Origin: Bog-159 sp963709155
Lineage (GTDB): Bacteria; Acidobacteriota; Terriglobia; Bryobacterales; Bryobacteraceae
NCBI GenBank assembly: GCA_963709155.1
Contig: CAVPVD010000010.1
Span: 310,001 to 374,000, forward strand
Direction of reading: 5' to 3'
Length of the DNA stretch: 64,000 nt
The notes under the pieces are model-generated. The model ran no database searches and had not been told where the DNA came from. It saw only the letters and a list, made by a program, of their open reading frames with translations. The position numbers and the translations under genes were made by a program. This document shows positions 36,939 through 45,818 of this stretch, piece by piece. Numbering within the stretch: position 1 is the first letter of the stretch; every line of letters begins with the position of its first letter.

Positions 36939-38339
36939 TCACTGCCGCACCGTGAAAGCCACGTTGCTCAACAGCGTGCCCCCGGACGTACTCACTGCGA
37001 TCTTGCCGCTAAGCGCCCCCGCCGGCACAACGGCCGTGATCTGGGTGGCCGACGTGAACGTGAGCCCCGCGGGAACACCCCCAAACGTCACCGCGATCGG
37101 ACCCGCGAAGTCGGTCCCCAGCAGGTTGACTGTCGTTCCCACCGCGCCTGAATCGGGCACCGGGATCACGAAAGGTCCGAGCCCAACCGAGAGCTTGAAT
37201 ATCGTGCCTTTGTCATAAGCGCCGCCCGCCGAAGTGACTCCGTATAGGTCGCCGTTGGTGGCCTGGAATAGCGAGCCGTTCGGGCTTTCCCCCTCTGTCG
37301 CCGGAACGAAGCTGTGCAAAACCGTAAGCTCGCCGGCCAGCGTAATCTTGAAAATCGTTCCAGCGTTCGACGCGCCGCCAATCGAAGTCATCCCGTAGAG
37401 ATCCCCTTCGGTGGCCTGAATCAGCGCACCGTAAGGCACCGCGCCGTCTTCCGTATTGAAGCTGTGCAGCGTGGTCAGCGCGCCGTCCGGCGTCATTCTG
37501 AATACGATTCCTTGGCCGTACGTGCCGCCGCCCGTGGTGGTCCCGTAGAACAGGCCGTCGCTGGCCTGCAACAGGCCGGAGTACGGGGCCGATCCGTTGA
37601 TTCCGCGGAAACTGGCGACTACGCTCTCGCCTTCATCGGTGATCTTGTAGATCTCGCCGTAATCGCTGATGTAGCCATCCATCTCGGCGCCGCCCGCGGC
37701 GGTCGTCCCGTAAAGTGCGCCGCCGGCCGCCTGCATCAAAGGAGCGTAGGGAAACGCCCCGTTAGGCGGCTGATACCAATCGAAGCTGTGCAAGGTCGTC
37801 ACCACCCCGGCCGGAGTCATTCGGTAAGCGACGCCCGAGCCTCCCGCGCCCCGGTAAATGCTGGTCCCGTAGAAATTCCCGTCCGTGGCTTCGATCAGGC
37901 CGGCATTCGGGTTGGCGGCGCCAGGACCACCCCCGTCGAAGCTGTAAAAGGCGGGCACCACCCCCGCGGGCGTGATCTTGAAAACCGTGCCGCCCTCGAA
38001 AGTCCCGTAGCTGCCGGTCTCCGTGGTGCCGTAAAGATCGCCATCGGTGGCCAGCAGCAGTTTGCCCATGGGAAGCGAGCCATCCGTCTCGTCGAAGTTA
38101 TAGATGTTCGTCAGGCCGCTAGAAGTAATTTTGAAAATGGTGCCGAAGCCGTAGGTCCCTCCCTTGGTCGTGGTGCCGTACAGGGCTCCGTCGAGTCCCT
38201 GCGTGAGGGCCATAAACGTGGGGTTCGCGCCGTTCTTCCAGTCGAAACTCGCCAGGGTAGTGAAAGTCTGTGCGGGCGCCATCCCCACTGCTGCGATCAG
38301 CAGAGAAATGGCCCTGCCTGTCTTCCACGTGTAGGACAT
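36939..38339 (-). CDS. Secreted TIGR03803-repeat protein with TIG domain
   Basis: 466 residues from ATG at 38339, which starts a signal peptide (about 1-22). The body (about 25-390) consists of about eight repeats of roughly 45 residues built around LYGTTTKGGTYGFGTIFKIT-like phrases, the Gloeobacter/Verrucomicrobia repeat TIGR03803, likely folding as a beta-propeller. The C-terminal 80 residues form an IPT/TIG-type Ig domain (VTFGGVPAGLTFTSATQITA). These proteins are exported, with no known enzymatic role; surface binding is the usual guess. Confidence 0.88.
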   Translation of the reverse strand: MSYTWKTGRAISLLIAAVGMAPAQTFTTLASFDWKNGANPTFMALTQGLDGALYGTTTKGGTYGFGTIFKITSSGLTNIYNFDETDGSLPMGKLLLATDGDLYGTTETGSYGTFEGGTVFKITPAGVVPAFYSFDGGGPGAANPNAGLIEATDGNFYGTSIYRGAGGSGVAYRMTPAGVVTTLHSFDWYQPPNGAFPYAPLMQAAGGALYGTTAAGGAEMDGYISDYGEIYKITDEGESVVASFRGINGSAPYSGLLQASDGLFYGTTTGGGTYGQGIVFRMTPDGALTTLHSFNTEDGAVPYGALIQATEGDLYGMTSIGGASNAGTIFKITLAGELTVLHSFVPATEGESPNGSLFQATNGDLYGVTSAGGAYDKGTIFKLSVGLGPFVIPVPDSGAVGTTVNLLGTDFAGPIAVTFGGVPAGLTFTSATQITAVVPAGALSGKIAVSTSGGTLLSNVAFTVRQ

Positions 38340-38407
38340 ATCGCCTCCAGCCACGCTCGTTAGTAGCAGAATTATACACCCGCCTCGCGTGGGCTTACAA
38401 TGAATCC

Positions 38408-39928
38408 GTGACTTTCCCACGATCCAGCGGGATTCTCCTTCACCCTACGTCGCTGCCCGGCCGTTTCGGAATTGGGGACTTCGGACCCCAGGCCTATCGG
38501 TTCGTGGACTTCCTGGCGGCCGCCGGCCAACGGATCTGGCAGGTGCTTCCCCTGGGTCCCACCGGCTATGGCGATTCGCCCTACCAATTGTTCTCCGCCT
38601 TCGCCGGCAATCCCTTGCTGATCAGTCTCGATCGCCTGGCCGAGGAGGGCCTGCTGACGCGCGACGAACTGGAACAGGCGCCGGAATTTCCCGCTGACGA
38701 GGTGGATTATGGGCGGGTCATCCGCTTCAAGCTGCCGCTGCTCCGCGCGGCCTCTGCGCGCTTTAAGGCGATGGGCCAGGATCCCGCCGGCTTCGCGGAT
38801 TTCCGCGGCAAGTGCGGCCAGTGGCTCCCCGATTACGCGCTCTTCATGGCCGTGAAAGAAGCGCATGGCGGCGAAGCTGTCTGGTCCCGTTGGGATCCGG
38901 ACATCGCCGCGCGCGAACCGCAGGCGCTGGCCCAGTGGCGTTCCCGGCTGGCCGAAGAAATTGAGGCCCTCGAATTCGAGCAGTATATGTTCGCGCGGCA
39001 GTGGCGCAGCCTGCACGATTACGCGCGCGGAAAGGGCATCCGCATCATGGGCGACCTGCCCATTTACGTGGCTCACGATAGCGCCGACGTGTGGGCGAAT
39101 CCGGATCTCTTCCAGTTGGATGCCGCCGGCGATCCCGCGGTCATGTCCGGCGTGCCGCCGGATTATTTCAGCGCCACCGGCCAGTTATGGGGCAATCCGA
39201 TTTACCGTTGGGACCGCATGGCGGAGACCGGCTTCCGCTGGTGGATCGACCGCGTCTTCTGGGCGCTCGATCAGTTGGACCTGGTTCGTTTGGATCATTT
39301 CCGCGGACTGGAAGCCTACTGGGAAGTACCGGCCGGCGAGACCACCGCGCGAAACGGGCGCTGGGTGAAGGGGCCCGGCGCTGCGCTGTTCACCGCCTTG
39401 GAAGGCGCCCTCGGCGATCTGCCGATCGTAGCTGAAAACCTGGGCGTGATCACCCCGGAAGTGGAAGCCATCCGCACCCAGTTCGGCTTCCCGGGCATGG
39501 CCATTCTGCAGTTCGCCTTCGGCAAGGATCCCCAGGCGCCCGATTTCAAGCCCCACAATTACCCTCGCGACCGCGTCGCCTACACCGGGACTCACGATAA
39601 CGATACAACCGTGGGCTGGTGGTCGAGCACCGGCGCCGGAGACAGCACCCGCACCGCCGAAGATATCCGCGAAGAGCGCGACTTCACCCGAAAATACCTG
39701 GCTACCGACTGCGCCGAGATCCACTGGGTCTTCATCCGGACCCTCATGGCGTCGGTGGCCGATACGGTCTTATTCCCCCTGCAGGATGTGCTGGGACTGG
39801 GCAGCGAAGCGCGCATGAACACGCCCGCCGTGCCCAGCGGCAACTGGCGTTGGCGTTTCCGCGCGGAGATGCTGACGCCGCCCATCGCCCAAAGGCTGAA
39901 AGAGATGGTGTCCGTCTATGACCGATAA
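38408..39928 (+). CDS. malQ: 4-alpha-glucanotransferase (amylomaltase)
   Basis: 506 residues from GTG at 38408; the open frame upstream is antisense to the neighbour and not homologous. GH77 landmarks: SGILLHPTSLPGRFGIGDFG, GDSPYQ, the nucleophile Asp (about 296) in VRLDHFRG, the acid/base Glu (about 343) in PIVAENLG, and YTGTHDNDTT. Length matches the plant/bacterial amylomaltase type. It transfers alpha-1,4-glucan segments between maltodextrins in the cytoplasm. The sugar transporter gene overlaps its 3' end by 11 bases, so both are co-expressed. Confidence 0.96.
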   Translation: MTFPRSSGILLHPTSLPGRFGIGDFGPQAYRFVDFLAAAGQRIWQVLPLGPTGYGDSPYQLFSAFAGNPLLISLDRLAEEGLLTRDELEQAPEFPADEVDYGRVIRFKLPLLRAASARFKAMGQDPAGFADFRGKCGQWLPDYALFMAVKEAHGGEAVWSRWDPDIAAREPQALAQWRSRLAEEIEALEFEQYMFARQWRSLHDYARGKGIRIMGDLPIYVAHDSADVWANPDLFQLDAAGDPAVMSGVPPDYFSATGQLWGNPIYRWDRMAETGFRWWIDRVFWALDQLDLVRLDHFRGLEAYWEVPAGETTARNGRWVKGPGAALFTALEGALGDLPIVAENLGVITPEVEAIRTQFGFPGMAILQFAFGKDPQAPDFKPHNYPRDRVAYTGTHDNDTTVGWWSSTGAGDSTRTAEDIREERDFTRKYLATDCAEIHWVFIRTLMASVADTVLFPLQDVLGLGSEARMNTPAVPSGNWRWRFRAEMLTPPIAQRLKEMVSVYDR

Positions 39929-41258
39929 GCAGCGCCTGAATTTCTGGCAGATCTGGAACATGAGCTTCGGCTTCCTGGGCATCCAGTTCGGCTGGGGCTT
40001 GCAGATGGCCAACATGAGCGCCATTTACGAATACCTCGGCGCGCGCCCCGACCAGATCCCGATCCTGTGGCTGGCCGCTCCGCTTACGGGATTGATCGTG
40101 CAGCCGATCATCGGGCATGCCAGCGACCGCACCTGGAACCGGCTGGGAAGGCGGCGCCCTTACTTCCTGACCGGCGCGCTGCTCAGTTCCGCGGCGCTCA
40201 TCCTGATGCCGCGTGTTTCGGCGCTCTGGATGGCGGCGGGACTGCTCTGGATTCTGGACGCTTCGATCAACATCAGCATGGAACCCTTCCGAGCATTTGT
40301 GGCGGATATGCTGCCGGAAGATCAGCGCACGCGCGGCTTCGCCATGCAGAGCCTCTTTATCGGGCTGGGCGCGGTGGTGGCGTCGGTGCTGCCTGGCGTC
40401 CTGTTGAAATGGCTGGGCAACGGCAGCGGCGGCCAGATCCCCATGCCGGTTCGCATTTCCTTTTATATCGGGGCGGCCGCGTTCTTCGGCGCGGTGATCT
40501 ATACGATCGCAACCACGCGCGAGTATCCACCCGAGGATCTGGAAGCGTTCCGCAGAATGAAGGCCGAGAAACGCGGCCTGGCGGAGAATGCGCGCGAGAT
40601 CCTGGAATCGGTAGCCGCCATGCCCCAGACCATGAAACAACTGGCCTGGGTACAGATCGCCACCTGGCTGGGGCTGTTCTGCATGTGGCTGTATTTCCCC
40701 GTGGCGGTGGCCCACAACGTGTTCGGCGCCGACGATCCGCATAGCGCGCTCTACACCGAAGGCGTGGCCTGGGGCGGCTACTGTTTCGCCATGTATTCCG
40801 CGGTGTGTTTTGCGTGGTCCTTTGCCCTGCCCCCTTTGGCCAATTCATTGGGCCGCAAGGCCACCCACAGCCTGTGCCTGTTGTGCGGCGCGGCCGGATT
40901 GATGTCCGTCGCGGTGATCCACAACAAGTGGCTGCTGCTGTTTTCCATGGTGGGCGTGGGCATCGCCTGGGCCAGCACCCTGGCCATGCCTTACGTGATT
41001 CTGGCCGGATCGCTGCCGGCGGAGAAGACCGGCATTTACATGGGGATCTTCAACTTCTTCATCGTCACGCCTGAAATCGTGGCATCCCTCGGTTTCGGCT
41101 GGGTGATGGCCCACCTGCTGGGGAATAACCGCCTGCTGGCCGTGGTGGCGGGTGGCGTGTTCTTCGTCGTGGCGGCCGTCTTGATGCAGCGCGTGCGGGA
41201 TGTGGGCGTGGAACGGATCGCCGCCGTCACAGTGGCGGACACCGTGCCATTAGAATAG
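39918..41258 (+). CDS. MFS sugar transporter (SLC45-like)
   Basis: 446 residues with 12 predicted membrane helices. The N-terminal part reads MSFGFLGIQFGWGLQMANMS and later PIIGHASDRTWNRLGRRRPY, the loop motif of the GPH/SLC45-type sugar porters (sucrose and maltose symporters). It starts inside the end of malQ. Together they suggest import of a maltodextrin or similar disaccharide with transglycosylation inside. Substrate assignment is inferred from the neighbour. Confidence 0.88.
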   Translation: MTDKQRLNFWQIWNMSFGFLGIQFGWGLQMANMSAIYEYLGARPDQIPILWLAAPLTGLIVQPIIGHASDRTWNRLGRRRPYFLTGALLSSAALILMPRVSALWMAAGLLWILDASINISMEPFRAFVADMLPEDQRTRGFAMQSLFIGLGAVVASVLPGVLLKWLGNGSGGQIPMPVRISFYIGAAAFFGAVIYTIATTREYPPEDLEAFRRMKAEKRGLAENAREILESVAAMPQTMKQLAWVQIATWLGLFCMWLYFPVAVAHNVFGADDPHSALYTEGVAWGGYCFAMYSAVCFAWSFALPPLANSLGRKATHSLCLLCGAAGLMSVAVIHNKWLLLFSMVGVGIAWASTLAMPYVILAGSLPAEKTGIYMGIFNFFIVTPEIVASLGFGWVMAHLLGNNRLLAVVAGGVFFVVAAVLMQRVRDVGVERIAAVTVADTVPLE

Positions 41259-41265
41259 AAGATGC

Positions 41266-42087
41266 ATGCCGCATCGGCTCCGCCACGCCATCTGCAACGA
41301 GGTCTTCGAAAACTGGACGTTTGCGGATGCCTGCCGCGCCATCCGCCAGGCCGGCTACAGCGGCATCGAGATCGCCCCGTTCACGCTGGCTGAAGATCCG
41401 GCCACCGTACCGCCTGCCAGGCGTCGTGAATGCCGCGACATCATCGCCTCCGAGGGCTTGCAGTTCGTCGGCCTGCACTGGCTCATGGTTAGTCCTAAGG
41501 GCCTGCATGTCACCGCGCCCGATGCCGCTCTTCGCGCGCGGAGCTGGCAGCACATCCGCCATCTGATCGACCTCTGCGCCGATCTCGGCCCCGATGGTCT
41601 GCTGGTCTTCGGTTCCCCCAAACAGCGCGGGACCACCGGCGGCCTCAGCCGCGCGGAGGCCACCCGCAACTTCGTCGAAGGTCTGTCCGCGGTCGCTCCG
41701 CAGGCCTTCGCGCGCGGCGTGACCATTCTGATGGAGGCGCTGCCTCTCGGCCAGTGCGATGTCGTCACTTCGCTCGACGAAGCCGCCGCCCTTGTGCGCC
41801 AGATCGATCTCCCCGCCATCCGTACCATGTTCGATTGTCACAATGCCGTGGACGAAACCGAACCGCACGCTGCGCTGATCGAGCGCCACTACGATCTGAT
41901 CCGCCACATTCACGTGAACGAGCTGGATGGCCGCCATCCTGGAACCGGTTCTTACGATTTCAAGCCGGTCTTCGATGTTTTGCGCCGCCGCGAATATCCG
42001 GGCTGGGTCTCGCTCGAAGCGTTCGACTTCACCCCGGGGGCGGAAACCGTCGCCCGCGATTCTCTTCGTTATCTGGAAAATAAATGA
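41266..42087 (+). CDS. Sugar phosphate isomerase/epimerase (TIM barrel)
   Basis: 273 residues with the xylose-isomerase-like/AP-endonuclease-2 barrel. Probable metal ligands: Glu in LMEALP (about 164), Asp/His in MFDCHN (about 188), His in IRHIHVNE (about 218) and Glu in SLEAF (about 246). Members interconvert ketoses or their phosphates (hexulose or inositol-related). It begins 7 bases after the MFS transporter and overlaps the next gene by 4 bases (ATGA), so it belongs to the same unit. Substrate unknown. Confidence 0.85.
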   Translation: MPHRLRHAICNEVFENWTFADACRAIRQAGYSGIEIAPFTLAEDPATVPPARRRECRDIIASEGLQFVGLHWLMVSPKGLHVTAPDAALRARSWQHIRHLIDLCADLGPDGLLVFGSPKQRGTTGGLSRAEATRNFVEGLSAVAPQAFARGVTILMEALPLGQCDVVTSLDEAAALVRQIDLPAIRTMFDCHNAVDETEPHAALIERHYDLIRHIHVNELDGRHPGTGSYDFKPVFDVLRRREYPGWVSLEAFDFTPGAETVARDSLRYLENK

Positions 42088-43049
42088 GTAAATACGTCGT
42101 CACCGGAGGCGCGGGGTTCATCGGCTCCGCCATCGTGCGGGCCCTGCTGCGAGAGGGCGCCCGCCAGGTCGTGGTCCTCGATAACCTCCTCACCGGCCGC
42201 CCCGAAAACCTGGACGAGGTCCGCTCCGCGGTGGACTTCCAACTCGCCGACATCCGAAATTACGATCAGATCGCTCCCATCCTGGCGGGCGCCGCTGTGG
42301 TCTTTCACGAAGCCGCCATCCCCTCGGTGCCGCGCTCCATCGACGATCCCGTGCCGTCCCACGAAGTCAATATCGATGGGACCTTCAACGTGCTGCGCGC
42401 CGCGGCCGCCGGCGGCGTCCGGCGCGTCGTTTACGCCGCGTCTTCGTCGGCCTATGGCGACACCGAAGTGCTTCCCAAGGTGGAGACCATGCCGCCGCAC
42501 CCGAAGTCGCCGTATGCGCTGCAAAAGCTGGTCGGCGAATACTATGCCCGGATCTTCGCATCCACGTTCGGCGTCGAGACCGTTTCCTTGCGCTACTTCA
42601 ATGTGTTCGGCCCGCGCCAGGATCCCTCCAGCCAGTATTCCGGCGTCCTCTCGCTCTTCATCAAAGCCGTGGTCGAGCGGCGTTCTCCGACCATATTCGG
42701 CGATGGCTGCCAATCCCGCGACTTCACCTACGTGGAAGATGTGGTGGATCTGAATCTGAAAGCCGCCCGCGCTCCCGGCGTTTCCGGCAAGCTGTACAAC
42801 GGCGGCAATGGCGGCCGCATCACCCTGAACGAAGCCTGGCGCCTGCTGCAGCAAATCGAGGGTGTCGCCATCCCGGCGAACTACGGTCCCCCACGCTCCG
42901 GCGACGTACACGATTCCCAGGCGGACACCACCTCCGCCATCGCCGATCTCGGCCACGCGCCGCGTTTCTCGTTCGAGGAGGGGTTGCGGCTCACGCTGGC
43001 CTGGTACAAAGGCCAACGCAACGCATCCCACACTTCCCCCGTCTGTTAA
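42084..43049 (+). CDS. NAD-dependent sugar epimerase/dehydratase
   Basis: 321 residues, extended SDR family. The nucleotide-binding motif VVTGGAGFIGSAIV is at the N-terminus, the catalytic Ser lies in YAASSSAYGD, and the Tyr-x3-Lys is in SPYALQK (about 150). LRYFNVFGPRQDP is typical of UDP-glucose 4-epimerase or UDP-GlcNAc C4 epimerase relatives. It probably acts on a nucleotide sugar for surface polysaccharide. The precise sugar is not determined. Coupled to the isomerase by overlapping start and stop. Confidence 0.88.
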   Translation: MSKYVVTGGAGFIGSAIVRALLREGARQVVVLDNLLTGRPENLDEVRSAVDFQLADIRNYDQIAPILAGAAVVFHEAAIPSVPRSIDDPVPSHEVNIDGTFNVLRAAAAGGVRRVVYAASSSAYGDTEVLPKVETMPPHPKSPYALQKLVGEYYARIFASTFGVETVSLRYFNVFGPRQDPSSQYSGVLSLFIKAVVERRSPTIFGDGCQSRDFTYVEDVVDLNLKAARAPGVSGKLYNGGNGGRITLNEAWRLLQQIEGVAIPANYGPPRSGDVHDSQADTTSAIADLGHAPRFSFEEGLRLTLAWYKGQRNASHTSPVC

Positions 43050-43068
43050 ACTACACGGAGAAGTGCGC

Positions 43069-43782
43069 GTGAAAGTACTGTTTTTCGGGATACTGAAGGA
43101 CATCACCGGCCGGGCGGAAGACCAGCTTGACCTGGAAAACGGCGGCACGTTGGGCGGTGTCTTCGATCACTACAGCACCCGCTTCCCGCGCATGCGGGAG
43201 ATCGCCGGCAGCATTCTGCTGGCGCGCAACCAGGAATTCGCCGGACCCAACACGCAGCTTACCGAGGGCGACGAGATTGCTTTCCTGCCCCCGGTGAGTG
43301 GCGGCTCCGACTACTGCCGCGAGATTTCCGAAAACGGCAACCTCTTCGCGCTCACCTGGCATCCCATAGCGCCGCGCAAGATCGCCGACCGCATGCTGCG
43401 CGGAGAAGACGGCGCCGTGGTCACGTTTGAAGGCGTGGTCCGGAACAATACCAATGGCCGCCGGACGCGCTTCCTCGATTACGAATGTTACGAGCCGATG
43501 GCCATCAAGCTGATGGCCCGTATCGGCCGCGAGATTGCCGCCGGCTATGCCATCGACCGGATCGCCCTGGTGCACCGGCTTGGCCGCATGCTGATCGGTG
43601 AGACCAGTGTCGCGGTAATCGTGACGGCGGCGCATCGCAAGGCGGCCTTCGAGGCCGCGCTGGAGGGGATCGACCGGTTGAAGCGTGTGGTGCCCATCTG
43701 GAAAAAAGAGCACTTTGCGGACGGCGAGGTCTGGGTGGAAGGAGAGTGGGACCGCAATGCTACCATGGCTCAAAGCGGTTAG
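43069..43782 (+). CDS. Fused molybdopterin synthase MoaD-MoaE
   Basis: 237 residues from GTG at 43069, chosen because GGAG lies 8 bases upstream; GTG at 43063 is too close to it. Residues 1-82 match MoaD (VKVLFFGILKDITGR), ending in FLPPVSGG with the characteristic Gly-Gly. From about 90 the MoaE domain follows (GAVVTFEGVVRNNTNGR, HRLGRMLIGETSVAV, and the catalytic Lys region LKRVVPIWKKEHF). It converts precursor Z to molybdopterin. In a fusion the MoaD Gly-Gly is internal, so it must be cleaved to carry the thiocarboxylate, as known for MoaX of Mycobacterium tuberculosis. Confidence 0.92.
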   Translation: MKVLFFGILKDITGRAEDQLDLENGGTLGGVFDHYSTRFPRMREIAGSILLARNQEFAGPNTQLTEGDEIAFLPPVSGGSDYCREISENGNLFALTWHPIAPRKIADRMLRGEDGAVVTFEGVVRNNTNGRRTRFLDYECYEPMAIKLMARIGREIAAGYAIDRIALVHRLGRMLIGETSVAVIVTAAHRKAAFEAALEGIDRLKRVVPIWKKEHFADGEVWVEGEWDRNATMAQSG

Positions 43783-44734
43783 CGCCGCCCTTGCCCTGGC
43801 AGCCGCCTTGGGCGCACAGATCAAGGTTCAGGTGAATCTGGTCCGGGTGCTGGCCACCGTCAAGAATCCCGCCGGCGAATTGGTAGGCGCGCTGAACAAG
43901 GAAGACTTCGAGGTTCAGGACAACGGCGTCCCCCAGCAGATCGCGGTCTTCGAGCGGCAGACCGAGCAGCCCCTCTCCATATCCATGATGGTGGATGCCA
44001 GCGGATCTACCGCCAAGGATCTGAAATACGAAGTCAACTCCGTGGCGCGCTTCTTCAAGGCGCTGTTTGCCGAGGGCAATCCCAAGGATACGGTGGCCCT
44101 TTACAGTTTCAATTACCAGGTCACGCTGCACAACTTCTTCACCCATAACCAGGCGCCCCTCGAACACTCCCTGCGCTTGATCCAGGGCGAAGCCGGCACG
44201 TCCTTGTATGACGCCATCTTCCTGGCGTCGCGGGAGTTGGAAATGCGCGACGGCCGCAAGGTGATGGTCATTGTCACCGATGGCGGGGACACCACCAGCG
44301 TGAAGGATTTCCACGCCGCGCTCGATTCCGCCCAGTTGGCCAACGCCTCGATTTACCCCGTGCTGGTGGTGCCCATCACCAATGACGCCGGCCGCAATCT
44401 GGGCGGCGAGCATGCCCTCGCCACCATGGCGGCGGGAACCGGGGGCCGCGTCTTCCAGCCCACCCTGGGGCCGGCCATGGATGCCGCGTTCAGCGACATC
44501 ATCAAAGATCTCCGTACCCAATACTTGTTGGGCTACTATCCGAAAAACGTGCCGCTGACCAAGAACCGCTTCCACCATCTGCTGGTCCGCACCAATCGCC
44601 CGGATTTGCGGGTGACCGCGCGCAATGGCTATTATGGGGAAGCAGGCGGGAATAATCAGGAGAGCCAGCTACGTCAAGACCAGTCGGCGGAAAACCCGGG
44701 AATCGCGCTCCCGAACAAACCTTTGAAGAGGTAA
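43757..44734 (+). CDS. VWFA-related Acidobacterial-domain protein
   Basis: 325 residues from ATG at 43757, overlapping the MoaDE end by 26 bases. A signal peptide (about 1-20) is followed by VNLVRVLATVKNPAGELVGA, the start of the TIGR03436-type domain, and a von Willebrand factor A domain with the MIDAS motif DASGS (about residue 79) plus a second metal-site Asp in VTDGGD. It is exported. VWFA domains bind partner proteins through a metal. The family is expanded in Acidobacteria and has no known function. The Hfq-like gene overlaps its 3' end in another frame. Confidence 0.88.
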   Translation: MLPWLKAVSAALALAAALGAQIKVQVNLVRVLATVKNPAGELVGALNKEDFEVQDNGVPQQIAVFERQTEQPLSISMMVDASGSTAKDLKYEVNSVARFFKALFAEGNPKDTVALYSFNYQVTLHNFFTHNQAPLEHSLRLIQGEAGTSLYDAIFLASRELEMRDGRKVMVIVTDGGDTTSVKDFHAALDSAQLANASIYPVLVVPITNDAGRNLGGEHALATMAAGTGGRVFQPTLGPAMDAAFSDIIKDLRTQYLLGYYPKNVPLTKNRFHHLLVRTNRPDLRVTARNGYYGEAGGNNQESQLRQDQSAENPGIALPNKPLKR

Positions 44735-44916
44735 GATACCTCAAGCATCTGATCGAGGCCGAACTCCCCATTCGCGTCAAACTCACCGACGGCGAGGAGG
44801 TCTCCGGCACCATCGAGTATTACGACCACTCCTTTATCCGGCTGACGCGCAAAGACGGTCCCAATCTTTTCATCTACAAACACGAGATCAAATACATCGT
44901 GGAAGGGCCGGTTTGA
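44671..44916 (+). CDS. Hfq/Sm-like RNA-binding protein, probable ACG start
   Basis: 81 residues if translation begins at ACG 44671. The Sm fold is clear: IRVKLTDGEEVSGTIEYYD (Sm1) and a second half FIRLTRKDGPNLFIYKHEIKYI, in which YKHEIKYI matches the YKH signature of Hfq. No ATG, GTG or TTG exists in this frame between the upstream TAA (44653-44655) and the Sm fold. An AGGAGAG lies 8 bases before ACG, giving a start of M-S-R-P-V-G-G-K-P-G. It lies partly inside the VWFA gene (frame shifted by one). Role: probably post-transcriptional RNA regulation. Confidence 0.8.
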   Translation, partial: TSRPVGGKPGNRAPEQTFEEVRYLKHLIEAELPIRVKLTDGEEVSGTIEYYDHSFIRLTRKDGPNLFIYKHEIKYIVEGPV

Positions 44917-44927
44917 ACCAACGCAAC

Positions 44928-44969
44928 GGCGGACTGAAGTCCGCCGCAGCACGCTGAAGCGTGCGCCAC
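44928..44969 (+). repeat. REP-like hairpin pair, diverged copy 5
   Basis: A variant of the element: the first stem is GGCGGACT/AGTCCGCC with a GA loop instead of GCGGGACT/AGTCCCGC, and the second stem (GCACGC/GCGTGC, TGAA loop, CCAC end) is unchanged. The compensated change in the first stem indicates that the hairpin is what is conserved. Located between the Hfq-like and inositol monophosphatase genes. Confidence 0.8.
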
Positions 44970-44996
44970 GCAGGCGGCCTCATCGCCTTTGAAAAA

Positions 44997-45818
44997 ATGA
45001 ATTCCCCCCTCGAAACCGCCGTCGAAATTGCGCGCGAAGCAGGCGCCTTGCTGGTCACCTATTACGAACGCCGCGTGCCCTTCGAACTGAAGGGCGAGTT
45101 CGACCTCGTCACAGAAGCCGATCGCGCCTCCGAGAAACTGGTTGTGGAGCGGCTGCAATCCCGCTTCCCGCAGCATGGCATCGTGGCCGAAGAAGGCGGC
45201 GGCCACACCAGTCCTTCGGAATACCGCTGGTACGTCAACCCGCTCGATGGCACCACCAACTTCGCGCATTCCCTGCCGATCTTCAACGTGACATTGGCGC
45301 TCGAGCGCGCCGGTGAAATGCTGGCCGGCGTGGTATTCGATCCCATCCGCCAGGAGATGTTCACCGCCGAGCGCGGCGCCGGCGCGTACCTGAACAATCG
45401 GCGCATCCACGCTTCGTCCGTCAGCCGCCTCGATAGCAGCCTGCTGTGTACCGGCTTCCCCACCCGGCGCCGGCACCTGAACGTGAACGTGCACTTCTAT
45501 CATCAACTCGCCATGGCCACGCACGGTGTGCGCCGCACCGGCTCGGCCGCGATCGATCTGGCCTGGGTGGCTTGCGGACGCCTGGACGGCTTTTGGGAAT
45601 TCGGGCTGAAGCCCTGGGATATGGCGGCGGGCCGTCTCCTGGTCGCCGAGGCCGGCGGCCGCCTGTCCGACATGCGCGGCCGGCCGCATACCTTCGATTC
45701 GCCGCATCTGTTGGCGGATAACGGCCACCTGCACGAGCAAATTCTCGAAATATTCGGCGAGGTTTATGCGGGACACTACCGCGTGCCCCTGCCGGTCATT
45801 ACCGCTTCTTCCGATTAG
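44997..45818 (+). CDS. Inositol-1-monophosphatase family protein
   Basis: 273 residues from ATG at 44997. Metal and substrate motifs: DLVTEADRASEK, AEEGGG, NPLDGTTNFAHSLP (with the DGTxxF core) and the C-terminal WDMAAGRLLVAEAGG. All key residues are present. It removes phosphate from inositol-1-phosphate or related substrates (SuhB/IMPase type) with Mg2+, in the cytoplasm. Its 3' end overlaps the convergent reductase-like gene by 4 bases. Confidence 0.92.
   Translation: MNSPLETAVEIAREAGALLVTYYERRVPFELKGEFDLVTEADRASEKLVVERLQSRFPQHGIVAEEGGGHTSPSEYRWYVNPLDGTTNFAHSLPIFNVTLALERAGEMLAGVVFDPIRQEMFTAERGAGAYLNNRRIHASSVSRLDSSLLCTGFPTRRRHLNVNVHFYHQLAMATHGVRRTGSAAIDLAWVACGRLDGFWEFGLKPWDMAAGRLLVAEAGGRLSDMRGRPHTFDSPHLLADNGHLHEQILEIFGEVYAGHYRVPLPVITASSD

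Noticed and set aside
44650..44735. Programmed frameshift joining the VWFA gene to the Hfq-like frame
   Set aside because: No X-XXY-YYZ slippery heptamer lies in the VWFA frame near the overlap; a separate start with a good ribosome binding site explains the gene better.
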